From positions 1-5,998 of the forward strand of contig CALKYH010000311.1 in assembly GCA_938003595.1 (NCBI GenBank): a stretch of 5,998 bases of DNA, in the 5' to 3' direction. Of the stretch, positions 1-5,419 are shown in pieces. The notes under the pieces are model-generated. The model worked only from the letters and a program-made list of their open reading frames with translations. It did no database searches and was not told the DNA's origin. Made by a program: the position numbers and the translations under genes. Source of the stretch: an uncultured bacterium (GTDB taxonomy: Bacteria > Planctomycetota > Phycisphaerae > Phycisphaerales > UBA1924). Every line of letters begins with the position of its first letter. Position 1 is the first letter of the stretch.

Positions 1-107
1 TCCCGCTGAAGGCTAAGGGCCAGAGCACGCTGGGGACGCTGAAGCGGATCGGGCGCAAGGGGTTGAAGCGACGACTTCGCTCGCCATCCGCGGAGGAGGC
101 TTCATGA
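1..107 (+). CDS. C-terminal end of an unidentified upstream protein (partial)
   Basis: Only the last 34 codons of this gene lie in the window. They are read in the frame whose first full codon begins at base 3 and end at the TGA of 105-107. The other two plus frames hit stops at 7-9 and 14-16, so this is the only forward frame open to the next gene. The tail is strongly basic (about ten Lys/Arg, with KGLKRRLR near residues 19-26 of the visible part) and ends in a short acidic-polar stretch. It shows no recognisable domain, so no function is assigned. Its stop overlaps the ATG of the next gene as ATGA, and a strong Shine-Dalgarno sequence sits inside its last codons. That is the same junction pattern as the rest of the operon and the main reason to believe it is a real gene. 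A role in the same polysaccharide pathway is inferred from position alone. Confidence 0.6.
   Translation, partial: PLKAKGQSTLGTLKRIGRKGLKRRLRSPSAEEAS
92..99 (+). promoter_or_regulatory. Strong Shine-Dalgarno site for the membrane polymerase/ligase gene
   Basis: GGAGGAGG lies just before the ATG at 104. The first GGAGG (92-96) leaves a spacer of seven bases, close to the usual optimum. It fixes the start at 104 although it lies inside the coding end of the preceding gene. Confidence 0.75.
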
Positions 108-1453
108 CGGCCTCTCCTGCAAATCCAGGCCCGACGCTGGTCGGGCGCAGGCCGCCGCTCGGAGCAGGCAGACGACTGGCGCCGGCCGCGCCGGTTTCGC
201 GGGCGCTGCTCGTGGTTCTCGTAGCGATGGCGATCCCTTCGACCGCGTCGATCCAGGCGGGCCCTCTCCGGCTGTCGCCCTACCGCATCGTGATGCTGTT
301 CGCGTTCGTGCCGATGCTGCTGTTGTTCGCATCGAGACGATTTGGACGGTTTCTCGCCGCCGACTTCCTGGTGCTCTTCTATGCCTCCTGGGCATGGCTC
401 TCGCTGACCGTGCACCACGGGCCGGAGGTCAGTCTGGAGTCCGGCGGCATCTACTTCCTGGAGTCGGTCGGCGCCTATCTGTTCGGGCGCTGCCTGATCC
501 GCGACTCCGACCAGTTCGGCAGGGCGCTGCGCTACTGCTGGCTCGGCCTGTGCCTGCTCCTGCCATTTGTGCTGTTGGAGTGCCTCACGGGCAAGCACCT
601 GATCCAAAGCGTCTTCGCGGCGCTGCAGGGACGCTCCTTCTCCTCCGCGATCGACACCCGGGCCGGCTTCCACCGGGCGTTCGGCCCTCTTGACCACCCC
701 ATTCTCTGGGGCGTCGTATCCGCAGCATTCATCGCGCCCGTCTGGTACTACAGCGCCGGCCCCGGCGACCGGGTGACCGTCCGACGAATCGGCCGGACGC
801 TGGTCCCCTTCCTCTGCGCAGTCACCTCGCTCTCGTCGGGCGCGGTGACGGTGTCCCTGGTGCAGATCGGGCTCATTGCCTGGGAGCGGGCGACCCGGCG
901 GATCCGCGGCCGATGGTGGATCCTCACGGGGGGGATCGTGCTGCTCTACATCTTCATCGACATGCTGTCGAATCGCTCCGGCATCCGCGTGTTCCTGTCG
1001 TACCTGACCTTCAGCCCCGGCACGGCGTACAACCGGTTGATCATCTGGGAGTGGGGATTCCATCACAACGCGATGGAGCATCCTCTCTTCGGCATCGGGA
1101 TGAACGACTGGGTCCGTCCCAGTTGGATGCACAGCGGAAGCATGGATAATTTCTGGCTGGTGGTCGCGGTGACCTTCGGGCTGCCCGCCTCGATCGCGCT
1201 GATCACCGCGTTCGTCCTGAGCATCCGGGGCCTGGGTCGCCGGGCCGCCAGCGCGGACCCGAGGCGGCTCGGGCTGGCCTTCTCGATGATCGCGATCGGC
1301 CTGGCCGGCGCCACGGTCCACTTCTGGAACGGCTCGTTCGTCTTCGTGATGTTCATGCTCGGCTGCGCCGCGGCGGTCGGAGCGAGCCCTGCGGGCGCCG
1401 TGCCTCGCCGACCCGCTCCCTCGCGGCTTGTACTTCGGGAGGCCCACCCATGA
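104..1453 (+). CDS. O-antigen ligase/polymerase-like (Wzy/WaaL-type) multi-spanning membrane protein
   Basis: This 449-residue inner-membrane protein looks like the O-antigen ligase/polymerase superfamily, which joins or polymerises lipid-linked glycans on the periplasmic side. After a Pro/Arg-rich, probably cytoplasmic head (about 1-32), hydrophobic segments appear near 33-50, 59-76, 84-101, 115-131 (weak), 141-161, 197-217, 230-259 (one or two spans), 271-288, 350-374, 389-407 and 409-427. The larger polar loop at about 289-349 contains NRLIIWEWGF followed by HPLFGIGMNDW (residues 310-336). This matches the family's conserved pattern of Arg, then Trp, then PLFGxG, and it precedes the last spans. 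A Ser-rich SLSSGA stretch at 242-247 is also typical. The start is supported by the GGAGGAGG upstream and the ATGA overlap. Polymerase and ligase cannot be told apart from sequence alone; the surrounding transferases favour a repeat-unit polymerase. Confidence 0.82.
   Translation: MTASPANPGPTLVGRRPPLGAGRRLAPAAPVSRALLVVLVAMAIPSTASIQAGPLRLSPYRIVMLFAFVPMLLLFASRRFGRFLAADFLVLFYASWAWLSLTVHHGPEVSLESGGIYFLESVGAYLFGRCLIRDSDQFGRALRYCWLGLCLLLPFVLLECLTGKHLIQSVFAALQGRSFSSAIDTRAGFHRAFGPLDHPILWGVVSAAFIAPVWYYSAGPGDRVTVRRIGRTLVPFLCAVTSLSSGAVTVSLVQIGLIAWERATRRIRGRWWILTGGIVLLYIFIDMLSNRSGIRVFLSYLTFSPGTAYNRLIIWEWGFHHNAMEHPLFGIGMNDWVRPSWMHSGSMDNFWLVVAVTFGLPASIALITAFVLSIRGLGRRAASADPRRLGLAFSMIAIGLAGATVHFWNGSFVFVMFMLGCAAAVGASPAGAVPRRPAPSRLVLREAHP
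1437..1442 (+). promoter_or_regulatory. Shine-Dalgarno site for the GT2 gene
   Basis: GGGAGG ends seven bases before the ATG at 1450. It lies within the last codons of the membrane protein gene and supports the ATGA-overlapped start. Confidence 0.7.
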
Positions 1454-2403
1454 CCGATCTGTCGATCATCGTGGTCTCCTGGAATACGATCGAGATGACG
1501 CGCGCCTGCCTGCGCTCCGTGTTCGACAATGCTGGCGGCCTACGGCTGCAGGTCATCGTGGTGGACAATGGGTCCTCGGACGGCTCGGCCGACATGACCG
1601 AGGCGGAGTTCGGCGGCGCGACGCTTCTGAGAAACGCCGACAACCGCGGATTCGCCGCGGCCAACAACCAGGCGCTCAACATCGCCGAGGGCGAGTTCAC
1701 GCTCCTGCTCAACTCCGACACCCTCGTGCTCGGCGATGTCCTCCAGCGATCTGTCGAATTCATGCGAACGAGGCCTGATGTGGGCGTCATGGGCTGCCGC
1801 GTCCTGAACACCGATCGGACGGTCCAGCTCACCTGCGCCATGCAGCCCGATCTGGTGACCTCGACCCTCAAGGCGCTGGGCCTCCACCGGCGCTCGGGCT
1901 GGTTCGGACGGGAGCACTATCGCGGCTGGCAGAGGGACACGGAGCGCGAGGTCGGCGTCGTCACCGGCTGCTACCTTCTGACCCGACGCTCGGTGATCGA
2001 ACAGATCGGGCCGCTCGACGAACAGTTCTTCTTCAACTACGAAGAAACCGACTGGTGCCGCCGAGCCGCGAAAGCCGGCTGGAAGGTGGTCTTCGCGCCG
2101 GTGGGCGAGATTGTCCACCACGGCGGCGGCAGCTCCGGCCCGGACAATCCGAATCGGGAAATTCACCTGATCCGGGGCAAGATCCAGTTCTTCAGGAAGC
2201 ACCGTGGCGAGGCTGCCGCGTGTCTCGTCTGGCTACTGGCCTACGCGTTCTGGTCGAGCCGGTGCTGCATCGCCACGCTGTCCGTGAAACGGTCGGCCTC
2301 TCGGTTCTCGCGCGCCACAACTGTGCAGGTGCTCCGGGCGCTGCCCGATATCTGGCGATCAAGAGCCGGAGCGCGACCGACCCGTTCGGAGGCTGTCGCA
2401 TGA
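1450..2403 (+). CDS. Family 2 glycosyltransferase, WbbL/rhamnosyltransferase-like
   Basis: This 317-residue GT-A enzyme should transfer a sugar from a nucleotide donor to a growing lipid-linked glycan at the cytoplasmic face. The N-terminus SIIVVSWN (5-12) starts the nucleotide-binding fold. DNGSSDGS (39-46) and NRGFAAANN (65-73) are hallmarks of the WbbL-type subgroup. LLLNSD (85-90) supplies the metal-binding DxD equivalent as NSD. GCYLLTRR (173-180) is followed by a GPLDEQFFFNYEETDWC block (187-203) that carries the acidic EETDWC catalytic region, and HHGGGSS (223-229) closes the domain. A hydrophobic stretch near 255-272 could be a membrane anchor, followed by a basic tail. Length and motif order are normal for the family. 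Rhamnose is the usual donor in the best-known relatives, but the donor and linkage here are inferred only. The start is fixed by a good Shine-Dalgarno site and the ATGA overlap with the preceding gene. Confidence 0.9.
   Translation: MTDLSIIVVSWNTIEMTRACLRSVFDNAGGLRLQVIVVDNGSSDGSADMTEAEFGGATLLRNADNRGFAAANNQALNIAEGEFTLLLNSDTLVLGDVLQRSVEFMRTRPDVGVMGCRVLNTDRTVQLTCAMQPDLVTSTLKALGLHRRSGWFGREHYRGWQRDTEREVGVVTGCYLLTRRSVIEQIGPLDEQFFFNYEETDWCRRAAKAGWKVVFAPVGEIVHHGGGSSGPDNPNREIHLIRGKIQFFRKHRGEAAACLVWLLAYAFWSSRCCIATLSVKRSASRFSRATTVQVLRALPDIWRSRAGARPTRSEAVA
2388..2392 (+). promoter_or_regulatory. Shine-Dalgarno site that decides the methyltransferase start
   Basis: GGAGG with a seven-base spacer precedes the ATG at 2400. 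The reading frame stays open upstream to an ATG at 2055, deep inside the preceding gene. This site and the ATGA overlap argue strongly for 2400 instead. Confidence 0.72.
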
Positions 2404-3131
2404 GCTTTGAGCCCGTCCTTCAGATTCGAAAGTCCGGCGCCTCCTTCACAGCCGCGGCGAAGCTGCTGTCGCAGGATCGGCAGGCCCGACGGGATCTGCC
2501 CCGATGGATTCGCTCACTGCTGACTCGACTCCGCAGGGCCGAACTCGGAGTCGAACGCTCGCCCCGTCCTTGCATCACCTTCGGCGCCTTGGACTGGCTT
2601 GCCGCCACGATCCAGCCGTCCTGGCGAGTCTTCGAGTGGGGCTCGGGGGCGTCCACGCTCTACTACGGAGACATGGGAGTCGAGATCGTGGCGGTGGAGC
2701 ATCATCGGGAATGGGCCGAACTGGTGCAGCGGCGTTTGAGTGAGCGCGGCTCGACCGGCCGAGTCCTTCACCGGCCTCCCGAGCCCGGGCCCACCGCGAC
2801 CAGTGCGACCTCCGTTCGTCCGGAATTCGCCGGTCAGAACTTCGACCGATATGTCGGGGCGATCGACGAGATCGATGGAGAGTTCGATCTGATCGTCGTC
2901 GACGGCCGCGCGCGGAACGCCTGCGGCGCCCGGGCCCTGCATCGGTTGGCCCCCGGCGGCTGCATTCTACTGGACAACGCGGAACGGCCGCGGTACGAGC
3001 CGCTCCATCAGATGCTCAGCCATCTGGAACGGATTGATTTCTCTGGTCTCGGACCGTACTCGGCTGCGCCGTGGCGCACCACCATCTGGCGAAAGCCGAG
3101 AAGCGTGGCCGGCGGAGCCCTCAGCGCATGA
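2400..3131 (+). CDS. Class I SAM-dependent methyltransferase of a polysaccharide cluster
   Basis: This is a 243-residue protein with a Rossmann-like methyltransferase core. The N-terminal 55 or so residues are basic and helical-looking. Then ITFGALDWL (59-67) leads into VFEWGSGAST (77-86), which is motif I, the glycine-rich SAM-binding loop. IVAVEHHREW (96-105) provides the acidic residue (Glu100) expected to bind the ribose of SAM. FDLIVVDGRARNACG (162-176) is the motif IV region, with Asp168 after the strand. LAPGGCILLDNAERPRY (183-199) is the usual post-motif strand. Residues 213-231 end with a short FSGLGPY...TTIW segment. This layout recalls a set of uncharacterised methyltransferases found among glycosyltransferases. 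An O-methylation of a sugar or of a glycan end is the likely role, but the substrate is not shown. The gene has ATGA overlaps at both ends. I chose the start at 2400 over longer in-frame options because of its Shine-Dalgarno site and the junction pattern. Confidence 0.8.
   Translation: MSFEPVLQIRKSGASFTAAAKLLSQDRQARRDLPRWIRSLLTRLRRAELGVERSPRPCITFGALDWLAATIQPSWRVFEWGSGASTLYYGDMGVEIVAVEHHREWAELVQRRLSERGSTGRVLHRPPEPGPTATSATSVRPEFAGQNFDRYVGAIDEIDGEFDLIVVDGRARNACGARALHRLAPGGCILLDNAERPRYEPLHQMLSHLERIDFSGLGPYSAAPWRTTIWRKPRSVAGGALSA
3114..3117 (+). promoter_or_regulatory. Weak Shine-Dalgarno site for the GT4 gene
   Basis: GGAG lies ten bases before the ATG at 3128, a somewhat long spacer. It supports 3128 rather than the earlier in-frame ATG at 3071, but coupling through the ATGA overlap may matter more. 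Confidence 0.45.
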
Positions 3132-4366
3132 AGGCCCTGCTTGTCATTGCGCAATGCGACCCCGACGACATCGGAGAGTCCCAGTGGGGCTACCGGATCG
3201 CCGCAGGGATGGCGCAGCGCACGGACGCGACGCTGTTGACAATGGCAAAGCCCGGCCGGGAGGGCGTCGCGGCCCGCGCCATCCCGCAGGCTCGCGTCAT
3301 CGAGTACCGCGAGCCGCCGCTGCGCCGATTCAATGAGCGGCTGGCGGCGGTGGCGAAGCCGACCCACTACTGCTTTCACCACTTTGCCCGCAAGGCGATC
3401 GCCCGGCTGTGCAGCGAAGATCGCTTCGACATCGTGCATTGCTGCACCCCCGCCTCCCCACGCTACCCCGCCCCGGTCGCTGGGGTTCCGTCCGGAACCG
3501 CAGTCCTGGTGGGCCCCTACTCCGGCGGACTGCGCACGCCGCCGACCTTCCGGGACGAAGCGCGGCGACTGCCGCTGCTCACTCGCCTGCGATCGCTCGA
3601 CGCCGCTCGATTCCGACACGATCCGATGCTGCGAGCGGGATTCGCTCGAGCCGACCTGACGCTCGCGGCGGCGCCGTATGTGCAACACTCACTGCACGAC
3701 CTCCCGATCCGACGGACCGAACTCTTCATGCCAATCGGAGTCGGTGAGATGCCCGAGCTTGGCGCAGATCGTGGCGACGCGCCCGGCGGGCCATTCCGGC
3801 TGCTGTTCATCGGGCGGTTGATCCGCACCAAGGGCGCGATCTTCGCGATCCGCGCTCTCTCGCTGTTGTCGGACATTGGCCCCGTGGAGCTCGACATCAT
3901 CGGAGATGGCGACGACCGCAGGGCGTGTGAGGAAGCGGCGGGCGAGCTCGGCCCGAACACCATCGTGCGATTTCATGGCCACCTTCCGCACGGGGAAGCG
4001 ATGTCCTATTTTCGCTCGGCGAACGCCTTCGTGTTTCCTTCGTTCCGGGAGCCCGCGGGCAATGTCGTTCTTGAGGCGATGAGCTATTCGACTCCACTGA
4101 TTATCCTCAATTACGGAGGTCCAGGGGCATTGATGCCCAACTCCGCCGGGATCGCCGTTCCTCTCCAGAGCCCTCAGAGGTTGCCGGCGCAGCTTGCCGA
4201 AGCGATCCGAACGCTGGCCCAGGACTCCGCACTCCGGCGGCGAATGGGGGCCGCAGGACGAGCGACGATCGAGAGCGACTTCCTCTGGCCGAAGAAGCTC
4301 GATCGACTCGGGGCATTGTACGACCTTGCGATCGAGCTTCATGCATCCCGTCAGGTCAGAATATGA
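3128..4366 (+). CDS. GT-B fold family 4 glycosyltransferase
   Basis: This 412-residue retaining-type transferase is predicted to be cytoplasmic or peripheral to the membrane. The N-terminal half (about 1-200) starts with the strand MKALLVIAQ, followed by GESQWGYRIAAGMA, an acceptor-side loop. It includes VGPYSGGLRTPP (128-139), a GP-GG block common in this subgroup. The C-terminal donor domain begins near 223 with RLLFIGRLIRTKG (224-236), then IIGDGDD (257-263) and FHGHLPHGE (282-290). FREPAGNVVLEA (306-317) contains the diagnostic E-x7-E pair, Glu308 and Glu316, which bind and position the nucleotide sugar. YGGPG (329-333) follows. The length is normal for the family. Starting at 3128 puts the first beta strand at the very N-terminus, as expected; the upstream ATG at 3071 would add a basic 19-residue head lacking family features. 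Third codon positions carry noticeably more A/T than in the genes downstream. Donor sugar and linkage cannot be deduced. Confidence 0.88.
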   Translation: MKALLVIAQCDPDDIGESQWGYRIAAGMAQRTDATLLTMAKPGREGVAARAIPQARVIEYREPPLRRFNERLAAVAKPTHYCFHHFARKAIARLCSEDRFDIVHCCTPASPRYPAPVAGVPSGTAVLVGPYSGGLRTPPTFRDEARRLPLLTRLRSLDAARFRHDPMLRAGFARADLTLAAAPYVQHSLHDLPIRRTELFMPIGVGEMPELGADRGDAPGGPFRLLFIGRLIRTKGAIFAIRALSLLSDIGPVELDIIGDGDDRRACEEAAGELGPNTIVRFHGHLPHGEAMSYFRSANAFVFPSFREPAGNVVLEAMSYSTPLIILNYGGPGALMPNSAGIAVPLQSPQRLPAQLAEAIRTLAQDSALRRRMGAAGRATIESDFLWPKKLDRLGALYDLAIELHASRQVRI

Positions 4367-4437
4367 GGCAGCCGCCGCAGAGGCAGAGGCTGCTGGTCCG
4401 CCGTTCACCCGCACTGACACATCGAACTGCTAGATGA
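4363..4437 (+). CDS. Possible 24-residue mini-gene bridging two operon modules
   Basis: An ATG at 4363 overlaps the stop of the GT4 gene as ATGA. The frame runs for 24 codons to a TGA at 4435-4437 that overlaps the next ATG, again as ATGA. It begins MRQPPQRQRLLVRR and is Arg-rich (seven of 24), with no domain or signal peptide. AGG at 4353-4355, seven bases upstream, could serve as a weak ribosome-binding site. Inside it lies a perfect CAGAGG tandem pair (4378-4389). A possible hairpin has arms GCAGCC (4368-4373) and GGCTGC (4388-4393), but no T-run follows, so it is not a terminator. The peptide may matter only as a translated bridge that keeps ribosomes coupled between modules. The alternative is that this is untranslated spacer and the double overlap is chance. 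I recognise no homologue. Confidence 0.35.
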   Translation: MRQPPQRQRLLVRRSPALTHRTAR

Positions 4438-4922
4438 CAGACTGCACCGATGACCACCTGAGCAGGAACGCAACTCCGCGGATCCTCGCCGTCTGCTCCG
4501 GCGGCGGCCACTGGATCCAGATGATGCGCCTCCGCCCGGCCTTCGCCGGCGCGGATGTCCGCTACCTGACCGTGGACGCCCGGTTCATCGGCGATGTCGG
4601 CGGCGCCCGGGTGCACCTCGTCAACGACGCCAACGAGGACCGCAAGCTTGCGCTGCTCATCCAGCTTCTCCGGGTGCTCTTGGTGATGATCCGGGAGCGG
4701 CCCGACATCGTGCTCTCCACCGGCGCCTCGGTGGGCTATTTCGCCCTGCGCATCGGCAAGCTCATGGGCGCCCGGACCATCTGGATCGACAGCATCGCCA
4801 ATGTCGAGCAGATGTCCAAGTCCGGCCGGCTCGCCAAGGGCTGCGCTGATCTCTGGCTCACGCAGTGGGAGCACCTGGTCGGCCCCGATGGTCCCCGTTG
4901 CTACGGTTCGGTGCTCGGATGA
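4434..4922 (+). CDS. Alg14/PssD-like glycosyltransferase subunit
   Basis: This 162-residue protein is the partner half of a two-subunit GT-B transferase. In Alg13/Alg14 and bacterial PssD/PssE-type pairs, the Alg14-like part forms the N-terminal acceptor-side domain and recruits the catalytic half to the membrane. The visible signature is RILAVCSGGGHWIQMMRL (16-33), with the Gly-rich SGGGH loop. A hydrophobic helix, LALLIQLLRVLLVMI (about 72-86), follows. Then come PDIVLSTGASVGYFALRIGK (90-109), ARTIWIDSIANVEQMSKSGRL (113-133) and the terminal ADLWLTQWEHL (137-147), all in family order. There is no separate N-terminal membrane anchor of the eukaryotic kind; the internal hydrophobic helix may provide membrane contact. 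The start is fixed by an in-frame TAG at 4431-4433 directly before the ATG and by the lack of another start before the first strand. There is no good Shine-Dalgarno sequence, so coupling to upstream translation is likely. Third positions are almost entirely G or C, unlike the gene before. Confidence 0.85.
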   Translation: MTDCTDDHLSRNATPRILAVCSGGGHWIQMMRLRPAFAGADVRYLTVDARFIGDVGGARVHLVNDANEDRKLALLIQLLRVLLVMIRERPDIVLSTGASVGYFALRIGKLMGARTIWIDSIANVEQMSKSGRLAKGCADLWLTQWEHLVGPDGPRCYGSVLG

Positions 4923-5419
4923 CCCCCCCCACCTCCATCTTCGTGACCGTCGGCACCCAGGGACCCTTCGATCGGCTCGTGCGCGCCGTGGACGCGTGGG
5001 CCGCGGCCAGGGGCGAAGCGAGCGTCTTCGCCCAGATCGGGCGAGGCGCCGAGCCTCCAGCGCACATCCGCTGGGCCGAATCCGTGTCGCCCTCGGAATT
5101 CCTCGAACACATCCGCTCCGCCCGGGCCGTCGTCTCCCACGCCGGCATGGGCACCATCATCACGGCCCTCGATCACGGCAAGCCCATTCTCCTGCTCCCG
5201 CGTCGAGCGGACCTGGGCGAGCAGCGCAACGACCATCAGCTCGCCACCGCCCGTCGATTCCTTGAACTGGGCAGGGCCCGCGTCGCGTTCGAGCCGAGCG
5301 AGGTCGGGTCGCAACTCGACGCGATGCTCAGCGATGCCGCCGCCGGCGCCGGGGTCTCGCCGCCCTCACCCGCGCTGATCGAGGCGATCGCCTCCTTCAT
5401 CCATGGGGGCGCACGATGA
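4919..5419 (+). CDS. Alg13/PssE-like glycosyltransferase catalytic subunit (GT28 C-terminal domain)
   Basis: This 166-residue protein supplies the nucleotide-sugar-binding half of the two-subunit transferase and corresponds to the C-terminal domain of MurG-type enzymes. SIFVTVGTQGPFDRL (6-20) is the classic family opening. It is followed by VFAQIGRG (36-43), the SHAGMGTI loop (73-80) and GKPILLLPRR then EQRNDHQ (87-107). These motifs form the donor pocket, and the final Asp-His-Gln segment is typical. It directly follows its Alg14-like partner with an ATGA overlap, which would help produce the two subunits together. The ATG at 4919 is preferred to the earlier in-frame ATG at 4865 because the family normally begins only a few residues before the VTVGT strand. 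No clear Shine-Dalgarno sequence is seen. The second to fourth codons contain an eight-base run of C, a possible slippage point. The role is probably the second sugar addition on a lipid-linked precursor, by family analogy. Confidence 0.88.
   Translation: MTPPTSIFVTVGTQGPFDRLVRAVDAWAAARGEASVFAQIGRGAEPPAHIRWAESVSPSEFLEHIRSARAVVSHAGMGTIITALDHGKPILLLPRRADLGEQRNDHQLATARRFLELGRARVAFEPSEVGSQLDAMLSDAAAGAGVSPPSPALIEAIASFIHGGAR
4923..4930 (+). repeat. C8 homopolymer at the start of the Alg13-like gene
   Basis: Eight C residues occupy codons 2-4 right after the ATG at 4919. A one-base gain or loss here would shift the frame of almost the whole catalytic subunit. Shorter G/C runs occur at 928-934 (G7, membrane protein gene) and 5826-5832 (C7, last gene), so in this GC-rich DNA the tract may be chance. 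Confidence 0.6.

Noticed and set aside
928..934. G7 run in the membrane protein gene as a phase-variable tract
   Set aside because: Seven bases in GC-rich DNA are readily explained by chance and the run is in mid-gene, encoding ordinary Gly residues before a membrane span.
1540..2202. A 220-codon open frame on the minus strand opposite the GT2 gene
   Set aside because: It mirrors a well-supported GT2 gene in GC-rich DNA, has no recognisable domain and is biased in the way expected of antisense shadows.
2055..2399. N-terminal extension of the methyltransferase to an ATG at 2055
   Set aside because: It would overlap the GT2 gene by almost 350 bases and the added residues look like an out-of-frame reading; the ATG at 2400 has a good Shine-Dalgarno site and an ATGA overlap.
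3071..3127. Earlier ATG at 3071 for the GT4 gene
   Set aside because: It adds 19 basic residues before the natural first strand (MKALLVIAQ) and loses the ATGA junction shared by all neighbours.
4368..4393. Hairpin between the GT4 and Alg14-like genes as a transcription terminator
   Set aside because: The stem is only six base pairs with a 14-base loop and no T-run follows; the genes on both sides look like one operon.
3008..4420. Two long minus-strand open frames (3008-3688 and 3689-4420) opposite the methyltransferase end and GT4 gene
   Set aside because: Their sequences are Arg/Ser/Gly-rich without motifs, while the plus strand carries clear GT4 motifs throughout.
4865..4918. Earlier ATG at 4865 for the Alg13-like gene
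   Set aside because: The added 18 residues overlap the conserved end of the Alg14-like gene and are not part of the family, which opens near the VTVGT strand.
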